From NCBI GenBank assembly GCA_038524795.1, contig JBCBIJ010000004.1, positions 62,001 to 126,000 of the forward strand: a DNA stretch of 64,000 bases. The letters are read 5' to 3'. Each line of letters begins with the position of its first letter. Position 1 is the first letter of the stretch. This document shows, piece after piece, positions 35,447 through 44,602 of this stretch. The DNA comes from CALBPI01 sp038524795. GTDB taxonomy: Bacteria > Pseudomonadota > Gammaproteobacteria > Steroidobacterales > Woeseiaceae. The translations under genes were made by a program, and so were the position numbers. The notes below the pieces were generated by a model. The model was not told where the DNA came from, did not search any database, and worked only from the letters and a program-made list of their open reading frames with translations.

Positions 35447-37474
35447 ATGCCCACGAGCAACAAGGCCGAAGCGGCCGCCAAGCGCCGCCGGCTGGCAAAT
35501 GCGATACGCGCACTCTCCATGGACGCGGTGCAGGCCGCTAATTCTGGCCATCCGGGCGCGCCCATGGGGATGGCCGATATCGCCGAGGTGCTCTGGAACG
35601 ACCACCTGAAGCACAACCCGGCCAACCCGACCTGGTGGGACCGCGACCGATTCGTGCTCTCCAATGGTCACGGCTCGATGCTGCTCTATTCGCTGCTGCA
35701 CCTGTCGGGCTACCCGCTGACGATAGATGACCTGCGCGATTTCCGTCAGCTCGGTGCGCACACCGCGGGGCACCCCGAGCGCGACCTCGACATCGGCATT
35801 GAAACCACGACAGGCCCCCTGGGCCAGGGCATCACCAATGCTGTGGGCATGGCCATCGCCGAACGCCATCTGGCCGCCACATTTAACCGCCCGGGTTTCG
35901 ACATCATCGACCACCACACCTGGGTGTTCACAGGCGACGGCTGCCTCATGGAAGGCATCTCGCACGAGGCCTGCTCACTGGCGGGCACGCTCAAGCTGGG
36001 CAAGCTCATCGCGGTCTACGATGACAACGGCATCTCCATCGATGGTGACGTCAAAGGCTGGTTCACCGACGATACGGCCGCACGGTTTCGCGCCTACGGC
36101 TGGCAGGTCATTGAGGGTGTTGACGGTCACGACGCCAACGCCATCGCCAAAGCGATCAAGTCGGCCAAGTCCGAGACCGAAAAGCCGACACTGATCGCCT
36201 GCCGGACCGTGATCGGCTTCGGGTCTCCCAATAAACAGGGCACCGCAGCCACGCACGGCGCACCGCTCGGTGACGACGAAATCGCAGCGACGCGCAAGGC
36301 CCTCGACTGGTCGCACGCACCGTTCGAGATTCCCGACGACCTTTACGCGGACTGGGACGCGCGCCCGCGCGGCGGCACCGCCGAGTCGGACTGGAACCAG
36401 CGCTTCGCGTCCTACGCCAAAGCACACCCCGAGCTTGCCGCCGAACTCACGCGCCGCATGAATGGTGAGCTGCCTGACGGCTGGAGCCGAACCGTCGACG
36501 TCGCGATCAAGGCGACGGTCGAAGCCGGCGAGACCATGGCCACGCGCAAGGCGTCATTGGGTGCGCTCGAGCACCTGGCAGGTGCCTTGCCCGAGCTTAT
36601 TGGCGGTTCGGCGGACCTCACGGGGTCGAACTGCACGCTGCATTCGGGTTCGATGGTGCTCAGCGCGGAAGACCCCTCAGGCAATTACGTCAATTTTGGT
36701 GTCCGCGAATTCGCCATGACGGCGATCGGAAACGGCCTGGTGTTGCACGGTGGCGTCTTGCCGTACTCGGGCACGTTTCTGGTGTTCTCGGACTACGCTC
36801 GCAACGCGGTGCGGCTCGCGGCGCTCATGGAGGCGCAGAACATCCTGGTCTACACCCACGACTCCATCGGTCTGGGTGAAGACGGCCCGACGCACCAGCC
36901 CGTGGAGCACACGGCCAGCTTGCGGCTGATGCCCAATCTGACGTTGTGGCGCCCGGCGGACACGGTCGAAACACTCGTCGCCTGGGTTGACGCGATCGAG
37001 CGTCGAGACGGCCCGTCGGCACTCGTGCTAACGCGACAGGGATTGCCGTTCATGGAACGCACCCCCGAGCAGGTGGCCGCGATTCGACGCGGTGGCTACG
37101 TGCTGCGCGAGTCTGAAGGTGCGCCCGACATCGTACTCATCGGAACGGGCTCCGAGCTTGCCGTCGTGCAGGGCGCTGCGGACAGCTTGGCCGAGTCGGG
37201 CATCGCTGTCCGGGTTGTGTCTATGCCGTGCACGGAAGCGTTTGATGCGCAAACCGACGCCTACCGGCGCGGTGTACTGGGCCCGGTTGGAACGCCGAGA
37301 CTCGCCGTCGAGGCCGGTGCCACGGGCGGTTGGTGGCGCTACGTGGGTGATCGCGGCGGGGTCGTTGGCCTCGACCGCTTTGGCGAGTCCGCGCCGGCGG
37401 GTAAGCTGTTCGAAAAATACGGCTTCACGGCGGACGCCGTGGCGGCCCGGGCGCGAGCGCTGTTGGACGACTGA
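35447..37474 (+). CDS. tkt: transketolase
   Basis: This 675-residue thiamine-diphosphate enzyme moves two-carbon units in the pentose phosphate pathway. Visible motifs are SGHPGAPMGMADIAEVLW, the ThDP signature GDGCLMEGISHEA, the catalytic region DSIGLGEDGPTHQPVEH and the C-terminal domain. ATG 35447 gives the usual start; the frame continues upstream but without family sequence. It heads a plus-strand set with gap, pgk and pyk, 47 bases before gap, linking the pentose phosphate pathway with lower glycolysis. Confidence 0.97.
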   Translation: MPTSNKAEAAAKRRRLANAIRALSMDAVQAANSGHPGAPMGMADIAEVLWNDHLKHNPANPTWWDRDRFVLSNGHGSMLLYSLLHLSGYPLTIDDLRDFRQLGAHTAGHPERDLDIGIETTTGPLGQGITNAVGMAIAERHLAATFNRPGFDIIDHHTWVFTGDGCLMEGISHEACSLAGTLKLGKLIAVYDDNGISIDGDVKGWFTDDTAARFRAYGWQVIEGVDGHDANAIAKAIKSAKSETEKPTLIACRTVIGFGSPNKQGTAATHGAPLGDDEIAATRKALDWSHAPFEIPDDLYADWDARPRGGTAESDWNQRFASYAKAHPELAAELTRRMNGELPDGWSRTVDVAIKATVEAGETMATRKASLGALEHLAGALPELIGGSADLTGSNCTLHSGSMVLSAEDPSGNYVNFGVREFAMTAIGNGLVLHGGVLPYSGTFLVFSDYARNAVRLAALMEAQNILVYTHDSIGLGEDGPTHQPVEHTASLRLMPNLTLWRPADTVETLVAWVDAIERRDGPSALVLTRQGLPFMERTPEQVAAIRRGGYVLRESEGAPDIVLIGTGSELAVVQGAADSLAESGIAVRVVSMPCTEAFDAQTDAYRRGVLGPVGTPRLAVEAGATGGWWRYVGDRGGVVGLDRFGESAPAGKLFEKYGFTADAVAARARALLDD

Positions 37475-37521
37475 CTGCGCCCATTGGGACAAAGAAAACA
37501 TCTGGACGGAGTAAACAATCG

Positions 37522-38538
37522 ATGACCATTAAAGTCGGCATCAATGGCTATGGCCGCATCGGCCGCAACGTGCTCAGAGCCATCTACGAAAGCAACCGCC
37601 GCAGCGAGCTGCAGGTGGTGGGGGTCAATGATCTGGGCGACGCTGAAACCAATGCCTACCTGACCCGCTTCGACACCGCGCACGGCAAGTTCCCGGGTGA
37701 TGTGGCGGTCGACGGGAACCACATGGTCGTCAACGGTGATCGTATCCGCGTCATGGCTGAACGCGATCCCGCCAAGCTGCCCTGGGGCGAGTTGGGCGTT
37801 GACGTGGTGATGGAGTGCACGGGCATTTTCCGCACCAAGGAAAAGGCCATGGGCCACATCGAAGCCGGCGCCAAGAAAGTGGTCGTGTCGGCGCCGTCGG
37901 GAACGAACGTGGATGCGACGATCGTCTATGGCGTCAACCACGACACGCTCACCGCGGACGATGTCGTGATCTCCAACGCCTCGTGCACGACCAACTGCCT
38001 GGCACCGCTCGTCAAGCCGCTGAACGATGCCATCGGTGTCGAGCACGGCATCATGACGACCATCCACGCCTACACGAACGACCAGGTGCTCACGGACGTC
38101 TACCACTCGGACCTGCGGCGTGCGCGTTCAGCCACGATGTCAATGATCCCGACCAAGACAGGTGCGGCTGCCGCTGTGGGACTCGTGCTGCCGGAACTGG
38201 CAGGCAAGCTCGACGGCTTCGCCGTTCGGGTACCGACCATCAACGTCTCGATGGTAGACCTGTCCTTCGTCGCCAAGCGTGAAACGACCATTGATGAGAT
38301 CAACGACGTGCTGCGCGCCGCCAGCGAAGGCCCGCTCAAGGGCATCCTGGCCTACAGCGATGGCCCGCTCGTATCCATCGACTTCAATCACGATCCGGCC
38401 TCGTCAACGTATGACGCGACGCTCACGAAAGTCATGGAAGGCACGCTTGTGAAAGTCTGTGCCTGGTACGACAACGAATGGGGCTTCTCGAACCGCATGC
38501 TGGACACGGCGCAGGCGCTGATCCGGGCTGCGGGCTGA
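37522..38538 (+). CDS. gap: glyceraldehyde-3-phosphate dehydrogenase
   Basis: This 338-residue enzyme has the NAD fold GINGYGRIGRNVLRA, the catalytic SNASCTTNCLAPL, TIHAYTNDQ and the C-terminal WYDNEWGFSNRM. The residues after beta-2 (VVGVNDLGDAETNAYLTRFD) fit NAD-dependent glycolytic enzymes rather than erythrose-4-phosphate dehydrogenase, though the two are hard to separate by eye. It sits between tkt and pgk with short gaps. Confidence 0.96.
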   Translation: MTIKVGINGYGRIGRNVLRAIYESNRRSELQVVGVNDLGDAETNAYLTRFDTAHGKFPGDVAVDGNHMVVNGDRIRVMAERDPAKLPWGELGVDVVMECTGIFRTKEKAMGHIEAGAKKVVVSAPSGTNVDATIVYGVNHDTLTADDVVISNASCTTNCLAPLVKPLNDAIGVEHGIMTTIHAYTNDQVLTDVYHSDLRRARSATMSMIPTKTGAAAAVGLVLPELAGKLDGFAVRVPTINVSMVDLSFVAKRETTIDEINDVLRAASEGPLKGILAYSDGPLVSIDFNHDPASSTYDATLTKVMEGTLVKVCAWYDNEWGFSNRMLDTAQALIRAAG

Positions 38539-38574
38539 AGAACCTCTGGGTCGACGCACTCCGGGGCGCGCCAC

Positions 38575-39735
38575 ATGGCTGACTACCTGACCCTCGACGC
38601 GGTCGATATCGCGGGTAAGCGCGTGTTGGTCCGCGAGGACCTCAACGTGCCGCTCGACAACGGCCGAATTACGTCGGACACGCGGATACGCGCTGCGGTG
38701 CCGACGCTCGAGCTGGCGCTCGGGCGTGGTGCTGGGGTCATCGTCATGTCCCACCTCGGGCGACCCAAAGAGGGCGTGTACGACCCGGCCGCCTCGCTGG
38801 CGCCCGTAGCGGCGCGCCTGTCAGAACTTCTGGGGCGGCCCGTACCGCTGGTCAAGGACTGGCTCGACGGCGTCGATGTGGCGCCCGGCGACATCGTGCT
38901 GGTCGAAAACGTCCGCTTCAACGTGGGCGAGAAGGCCGGCGATGCGGCGCTGTCCAAGCGTATGGCTGCGCTCGCAGACGTCTTTGTTATGGATGCCTTT
39001 GGCACGGCGCATCGCGCCCAGGCCAGCACGAGCGGTGTGGCCGAGTTCGCGCCCGTCGCCTGCGCCGGCCCGTTGCTAGCGCGCGAGCTCGACGCACTGG
39101 GCCGGGCCATGCAAGAACCGGCGCGGCCGTTCGTCGCGATCATCGGTGGCTCCAAGGTGTCGACCAAGCTGTCCGTACTCGAAGCACTCAGCGACAAGGT
39201 TGACCAGCTCATCGTTGGCGGCGGCATTGCCAACACCTGCCTTGCGGCTGCGGGCCTGCCCATTGGCAAGTCGCTGGCCGAACACGACATGCTCGATACG
39301 GCGCGGCGGCTTATGGACAGCACGCAGATTCCCTTGCCCACCGACGTGACGGTGGGCAGCGCGTTCTCGGCGGACGCTGAGGCCCGGGTGGTTGCCGTGG
39401 ATGCGGTCGGTGACGAGGACATGATCCTCGATATCGGTCCTGAAACCGCGGCGCGTTACGCGGAGATTATTGCTGGTGCGGGAACCGTGATCTGGAATGG
39501 TCCTGCGGGCGTCTTCGAATTCGACCAGTTCGGTGCCGGCACAGCCGCCATGGCGCGTGCCATTGCGGAAAGCCCGGCCTTCTCGGTTGCCGGTGGCGGG
39601 GACACGCTGGCGGCGATTGAGAAGTACGCAGTGGCTGATGGGATCAGCTACATTTCGACGGGCGGTGGCGCCTTCCTGGAATTTGTTGAGGGCAAGACAC
39701 TGCCCGCGGTCGCGGCGCTCGCGCGCCACGGCTGA
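38575..39735 (+). CDS. pgk: phosphoglycerate kinase
   Basis: This 386-residue two-domain kinase makes ATP from 1,3-bisphosphoglycerate. The N-domain shows KRVLVREDLNVPLDNG and MSHLGRPKEG, then VLVENVRFN. The C-domain shows AIIGGSKVSTKLSVLEAL and the nucleotide motifs WNGPAGVFEFDQF and GGGDTLAAI. The length is normal. It follows gap by 36 bases. Confidence 0.97.
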   Translation: MADYLTLDAVDIAGKRVLVREDLNVPLDNGRITSDTRIRAAVPTLELALGRGAGVIVMSHLGRPKEGVYDPAASLAPVAARLSELLGRPVPLVKDWLDGVDVAPGDIVLVENVRFNVGEKAGDAALSKRMAALADVFVMDAFGTAHRAQASTSGVAEFAPVACAGPLLARELDALGRAMQEPARPFVAIIGGSKVSTKLSVLEALSDKVDQLIVGGGIANTCLAAAGLPIGKSLAEHDMLDTARRLMDSTQIPLPTDVTVGSAFSADAEARVVAVDAVGDEDMILDIGPETAARYAEIIAGAGTVIWNGPAGVFEFDQFGAGTAAMARAIAESPAFSVAGGGDTLAAIEKYAVADGISYISTGGGAFLEFVEGKTLPAVAALARHG

Positions 39736-39796
39736 GACCGGCGCCACGGGCGCTGGAACACCCTAATACCGCGCACGGCGCGGGAGGTACGCTGCA

Positions 39797-41275
39797 ATGG
39801 CAGGCAAGGTAGCGCTTCGACGCACCAAGATCATCGCAACGCTGGGCCCCGCAACTGATGATGACGCCGTGCTTCGGCGCATGATCGAAAACGGGCTCGA
39901 TGTGGCGCGACTTAACTTCTCCCACGGCAGTGGCGAGATCCTCGAGCAACGCAGCCAGCAGGTTGCGCGACTGGCGGCCGAGGTAGGGCGCACCGTCGCC
40001 ATCCTGGGCGACCTGCAGGGTCCCAAGATTCGCATCGGCAGTTTTGTTGACGGCAAAGTCACGCTGGCTGAGGGTGCGCCGTTCCTGCTCGACCCCGACA
40101 TGGACGAGCAAGCGGGTACGGCCGAAGGTGTCTCGATCGCCTACAAGACACTGGCCGACGACGTCGAGCCCGGCGACACGCTCTTGCTCGACGACGGCCA
40201 GATCGCTTTGACGGTTGCCAGCATCGATGGCAAGCGTGTGTCGACCACGGTGCTTACGGGCGGTGCGCTTTCGAACAAGAAGGGCATCAACCTCAAGGGC
40301 GGCGGTCTGTCGGCACCTGCGTTGACTCGCAAAGACGAGGCCGACATTCAGACAGCAGCCGACCTCAATTTCGATTACCTGGCCGTGAGCTTCGTGCGCA
40401 GCGCGACGGACATCCGTCAGGCGCGTGCGTTGTTCGAGTCCGCGGGCGGGCACGGTCGGATCGTGGCCAAGATCGAGCGCACCGAAGCGGTCGACAACAT
40501 TGAGAGCATCATCGAAGCGTCTGACGCCATCATGGTGGCGCGCGGTGACCTGGGCGTGGAGATGGGCTATGCCGGCTTGACGGGGCTGCAGAAACGCATC
40601 ATCCGCAGCACACGTTACGGCAACAAGATCGCTATCACGGCCACGCAAATGATGGAGTCGATGATTGCGAGTCCGCTGCCGACGCGTGCCGAGGTGTCGG
40701 ACGTCGCCAATGCCGTCATGGACGGCACGGACGCCGTGATGCTGTCGGCCGAGACGGCGGTCGGCAAACATCCGGCGACAGTTATTGAGGCCATGGCCGA
40801 GGTGTGCCTGGGCGCCGAGAAGTACCAGACGCACCGCTACCGCGCGTCGCACCGCATGGACGACACGTTCCAGCACGTCGACGAAGCCATCGCCATGGCC
40901 ACGATGTACACGGCCAACCACCTGGACGTGCGCGCCATCATCGCGCTCACGGAGTCGGGGACGACCACGCAGTGGATGTCACGTATTCGGTCCGACATTC
41001 CGATCTTTGCGTTTACGCGAAACGAGCGCACAAGCCGCCGTGTTACCTTGTACCGTGGCGTGTATCCCGTCGCGTTTGACATCACGCAGACCAACTCGGT
41101 GCGCGTCTACAACGACGTATGCGCCTTGCTCTTCGAGCTCGGGCTCGTGGACCCCGGCGACCGCGTCATCTTCACCAAGGGTGACTTGAGCGGGGTGGCG
41201 GGCGGCACCAACGCGATGAAAATTATCAGCGTGCCCGACGCCGAAATCATGCAGGCCGCGCGCGCCGCCGACTGA
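39797..41275 (+). CDS. pyk: pyruvate kinase
   Basis: This 492-residue enzyme converts phosphoenolpyruvate to pyruvate. Motifs: RRTKIIATLGPATDD, RLNFSHG, GDLQGPKIRIG, VAKIERTEAVDNIE, the metal-site VARGDLGVEM and ITATQMMESMI. It has the full B and C domains. GGGAGGT precedes the ATG at 39797. It is the last glycolytic gene of the set; fructose bisphosphate aldolase, often found next, is not in the window. Confidence 0.97.
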   Translation: MAGKVALRRTKIIATLGPATDDDAVLRRMIENGLDVARLNFSHGSGEILEQRSQQVARLAAEVGRTVAILGDLQGPKIRIGSFVDGKVTLAEGAPFLLDPDMDEQAGTAEGVSIAYKTLADDVEPGDTLLLDDGQIALTVASIDGKRVSTTVLTGGALSNKKGINLKGGGLSAPALTRKDEADIQTAADLNFDYLAVSFVRSATDIRQARALFESAGGHGRIVAKIERTEAVDNIESIIEASDAIMVARGDLGVEMGYAGLTGLQKRIIRSTRYGNKIAITATQMMESMIASPLPTRAEVSDVANAVMDGTDAVMLSAETAVGKHPATVIEAMAEVCLGAEKYQTHRYRASHRMDDTFQHVDEAIAMATMYTANHLDVRAIIALTESGTTTQWMSRIRSDIPIFAFTRNERTSRRVTLYRGVYPVAFDITQTNSVRVYNDVCALLFELGLVDPGDRVIFTKGDLSGVAGGTNAMKIISVPDAEIMQAARAAD

Positions 41276-41295
41276 ACCAGCAGGACAGCACAGGT

Positions 41296-42150
41296 ATGAC
41301 CGACAACCGCTTTAAAGGCACCGACTCCTACATTGCCACTGAGGACCTCATGATGGCGGTTAACGCCGGCGTCACCCTCGAACGGCCGATCCTCGTCAAA
41401 GGCGAGCCAGGCACGGGCAAGACGATGCTGGCCGAGGAGGTCGCCGCAGCGCTGGGAATGCCGCTGTTCGATTGGCACATCAAGTCGACGACGAAAGCAC
41501 AGCAGGGTCTCTACGAGTACGACGCTGTGGCGCGCTTAAGAGACTCGCAGCTTGGCGAAGACCGCGTGCACGACATCGCCAACTACATCCTGAAGGGCAG
41601 CCTTTGGCAGGCCTTCGAATCTGAGCAGCGGCCCGTGCTGCTCATCGATGAAATCGACAAGGCCGACATCGAGTTTCCGAACGACCTGCTGCGCGAACTC
41701 GATCGCATGGAATTCACGGTGTTCGAAACGGGCGAGACGATTCAGGCGCGACACCGTCCAGTGATCATCATCACCTCGAACAATGAGAAGGAGCTGCCGG
41801 ACGCGTTCTTGCGCCGCTGCTTCTTCCACTACATCCGTTTCCCCGATGAAGACACGATGCAGCGCATCGTCGATGTGCACTACCCGGGCCTGAAGAAGGA
41901 TCTGTTGCGCGAGGCGCTCGCGGCGTTCTTCAAGGTGCGTGAAATGCCGGGGCTCAAGAAGAAGCCCTCGACTTCGGAGTTGCTCGACTGGATCAAGCTG
42001 CTGCTTGCTGAGGACATTCCGCCCGAGGCCCTGCGCGCAGAGGACAACCGCAAGGCGATTCCGCCGCTTTACGGTGCGCTGCTCAAGAACGAACAGGACG
42101 TCCACCTGTTTGAGCAGCTGGTGTTCATGAATCGCGGTGGGCGCCAGTAA
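41296..42150 (+). CDS. MoxR-family AAA+ ATPase
   Basis: This 284-residue AAA+ protein has Walker A GEPGTGKTMLAEE near residue 37, Walker B LLIDEIDKADIEF and a sensor-type IITSNNEKELPDAFLRRCFF. It belongs to the MoxR group, which usually works with a VWA protein to mature enzyme complexes or modify envelope functions. The next gene, 12 bases on, is exactly such a VWA partner. The client is unknown. It starts 20 bases after pyk, so it may share that transcript. Confidence 0.93.
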   Translation: MTDNRFKGTDSYIATEDLMMAVNAGVTLERPILVKGEPGTGKTMLAEEVAAALGMPLFDWHIKSTTKAQQGLYEYDAVARLRDSQLGEDRVHDIANYILKGSLWQAFESEQRPVLLIDEIDKADIEFPNDLLRELDRMEFTVFETGETIQARHRPVIIITSNNEKELPDAFLRRCFFHYIRFPDEDTMQRIVDVHYPGLKKDLLREALAAFFKVREMPGLKKKPSTSELLDWIKLLLAEDIPPEALRAEDNRKAIPPLYGALLKNEQDVHLFEQLVFMNRGGRQ

Positions 42151-42162
42151 CGCGGGGCCGTC

Positions 42163-43341
42163 ATGCTGACGCGATTTTTCTACATGCTGCGCGAGGGTGG
42201 CATGAAGACTTCGGTTACCGAGCTGCTCACGCTGCTTGGCGCCATGAAGCAGGGCCTGGCGGGCACGAGCGTCGACGATTTCTACTACCTGTCCCGGTCC
42301 TGCCTCGTGAAGGACGAGACTCAGTTCGACCGCTACGACAAGATCTTCGCCGCGCATTTCCGCGGCATTGAGGACGCGTTTCGCAGCCTGATTGCTGATG
42401 TGCCCGACGACTGGATTCGCCAGCTGGGAACTCTCGACCTCACCGACGAAGAACGTGCCGAGATCGAGTCGTTGGGCGGTTTCGACGAGATCATGAAGGC
42501 CCTCGAAGAACGTCTTGCCGAACAGGACGAACGCCACGAGGGCGGCAACAAGTGGATTGGCACCGCGGGCACCTCACCGTTCGGCGTCGGCGGATTCAAC
42601 CCCGAGGGCGTGCGCATCGGCAAGCAGCAGGGCGGAGGCAGCCGGCGCGGTGTGAAAGTCTGGGAGCAGCGCGAGTACCGCAATCTGGACGACTCTGTTG
42701 AGCTTGGTACGCGAAACATCAAGCTTGCACTGCGCAAGCTGCGACGCTTCGCGCGCGAGGGCGCGGCCGATCAGCTCGACCTGCCCGACACGATCCGCAG
42801 CACGGCCCGCAATGCCGGCTATCTCGACCTCAAGATGGTCCCCGAGCGTCACAATGCCATTAAGGTGCTGTTGTGCCTCGATATCGGCGGCTCGATGGAC
42901 GATCACGTGCGCGTTTGCGAAGAGCTTTTCTCAGCGGCCAGCAGTGAGTTCAAGCACCTCGAGTACTTCTACTTCCACAATTTTGTTTACGAGTCGCTCT
43001 GGAAAGACAACCGGCGCAGACACTCCGAGCGCATCGGTGTGCAAGAGCTCATTCACAAGTACGGGCCGGACTACAAACTTGTGTTCGTTGGTGATGCCAC
43101 GATGAGCCCGTACGAGATCGTCTACCCGGGGGGCAGCGTTGAGCACTGGAACGAGGAGCCCGGCGCGGCCTGGATTCAGCGCCTGCTCAACCACTTCCCG
43201 AAGTCGATCTGGCTCAACCCTGAGCCCGAGCAACGTTGGCCGCACACGCCGTCAGTGAAGATTACGCGCGAGATCATGGACGAACGCATGTTCCCGTTGA
43301 CCGTGCGCGGCCTCGACGAGGGGATCAGGCGGCTGCGCTGA
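42163..43341 (+). CDS. CoxE-like VWA-domain protein, partner of the MoxR ATPase
   Basis: This 392-residue protein has no signal peptide. The N-terminal half is helical (MLREGGMKTSVTELLTLLGAM) with a Gly-rich loop near 135-165, and the C-terminal half is a VWA domain. The MIDAS loop reads LDIGGSMDD, so the first Ser of DxSxS is Gly, followed by VGDATMSPYEIV. The ending, through LNPEPEQRWPHTPSVKI, is typical of the CoxE-like group. With the ATPase it forms a MoxR-VWA pair that probably remodels or loads metal into an unidentified target. Confidence 0.88.
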   Translation: MLTRFFYMLREGGMKTSVTELLTLLGAMKQGLAGTSVDDFYYLSRSCLVKDETQFDRYDKIFAAHFRGIEDAFRSLIADVPDDWIRQLGTLDLTDEERAEIESLGGFDEIMKALEERLAEQDERHEGGNKWIGTAGTSPFGVGGFNPEGVRIGKQQGGGSRRGVKVWEQREYRNLDDSVELGTRNIKLALRKLRRFAREGAADQLDLPDTIRSTARNAGYLDLKMVPERHNAIKVLLCLDIGGSMDDHVRVCEELFSAASSEFKHLEYFYFHNFVYESLWKDNRRRHSERIGVQELIHKYGPDYKLVFVGDATMSPYEIVYPGGSVEHWNEEPGAAWIQRLLNHFPKSIWLNPEPEQRWPHTPSVKITREIMDERMFPLTVRGLDEGIRRLR

Positions 43342-43360
43342 GCACCGCCGTCGGCGAGTC

Positions 43361-44602
43361 ATGGCCAACACTTCGGAAGCTCCGCAACAGCTGGCACTCG
43401 TACTGCCGGGCGGCGGTGCGCGCTGCGCCTTCCAGGTAGGCGTGCTCAAAGCGGTGTCAGAGCTACTGCCACCGCGTGCGCGCAACCCATTTCGTATTGT
43501 GAGTGGCACCTCGGCCGGGGCCATCAACTCGGTCGTACTGGCCAGCAAGGCCCAGCGCTTTCATTTCGCGGTGCGTGAACTCGAGCGCGTCTGGGGCAAC
43601 TTCGAGACCGAGATGGTCTACCGCGCCGATGCCATGACCATGCTCAAGACGAGCATGCACTGGCTGGCGGCGATCGTGTTCGGTGGGCTCGGTGTACGCA
43701 ATCCCAAGTCGCTGCTCGACAACGCGCCACTGCGCGCACTGCTGGCACGCAACATTCGCTTCCAGCGGATCCGCGCCAACGTCGAGCGCGGCTTCGTTGA
43801 TGCTGTGGCTGTCACGGCGGCGGGCTACAACTCGGCGCGCTCTGTGACCTTCTACGAGGGTGTCGACAGTCTCAAGCCCTGGCGCCGCACGCGCCGAGTC
43901 GGCAAGGCCGAAGACCTCAATATTGATCACCTCATGGCAAGCATCGCCGTGCCTATGATCTTCCCGCCCGTGGCGATGCACGGTGAGTACTTTGGCGATG
44001 GCGCCATGCGCCAGGCGACGCCGCTGTCACCCGCCGTGCATTTGGGCGCCAGCCGCATTCTCGTGGTGGGTGTGCGCGATGAGCTCGCGGATCCTGTTCG
44101 CGACGATGACAGCCGCGAACCCGAGTACCCGGGCTTCGGCCGCATTGCGGGCTACATGCTCGATACGCTGTTTCTTGATGGTCTGTATTCAGACCTCGAA
44201 CGCCTGGCGCGCATCAACCGCATGCTTGAATCGGTGCCGCCCGAGCACCGCACGGGTTTCGCGGCGCAGATGCGACCCATCGACACGATGGTCGTGCTGC
44301 CAAGCGTAGATTTGCGCGTGTTGGCCATTGAGTACTTGCGCGATTTGCCGTTGCCGATTCGGCTGCTCTTGCGTGGCGTCGGGGGCAGCGAAGGCCGGCT
44401 GCTCAGCTTCCTGCTGTTCGAAGCGGGCTACACACGTGCGCTCATTGATCTTGGCTACGCCGACGCCATGCGCCAGGCCGATCGTTTGCGCGCGTTTGTG
44501 ATGGGTGAGGAAGTTCCGCCACTCTCGGGTCCCGAGCCCGTTGTCGACGACCTCTCAGGGCGCTTCCACGCGCTCGACCTCGGCGCGATGCCTGGGCTCT
44601 AG
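43361..44602 (+). CDS. patatin-like phospholipase family protein
   Basis: This 413-residue protein has the Ser-Asp dyad of patatins: oxyanion loop PGGGARCAFQVGVL, nucleophile elbow GTSAG and Asp in FGDGAMRQATPL. The substrate is probably a lipid acyl ester at the membrane, but no signal peptide is seen, so it likely acts in the cytoplasm or at the inner face. It follows the VWA gene by 19 bases. Its stop overlaps the stop of mgtE on the other strand. Confidence 0.92.
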   Translation: MANTSEAPQQLALVLPGGGARCAFQVGVLKAVSELLPPRARNPFRIVSGTSAGAINSVVLASKAQRFHFAVRELERVWGNFETEMVYRADAMTMLKTSMHWLAAIVFGGLGVRNPKSLLDNAPLRALLARNIRFQRIRANVERGFVDAVAVTAAGYNSARSVTFYEGVDSLKPWRRTRRVGKAEDLNIDHLMASIAVPMIFPPVAMHGEYFGDGAMRQATPLSPAVHLGASRILVVGVRDELADPVRDDDSREPEYPGFGRIAGYMLDTLFLDGLYSDLERLARINRMLESVPPEHRTGFAAQMRPIDTMVVLPSVDLRVLAIEYLRDLPLPIRLLLRGVGGSEGRLLSFLLFEAGYTRALIDLGYADAMRQADRLRAFVMGEEVPPLSGPEPVVDDLSGRFHALDLGAMPGL

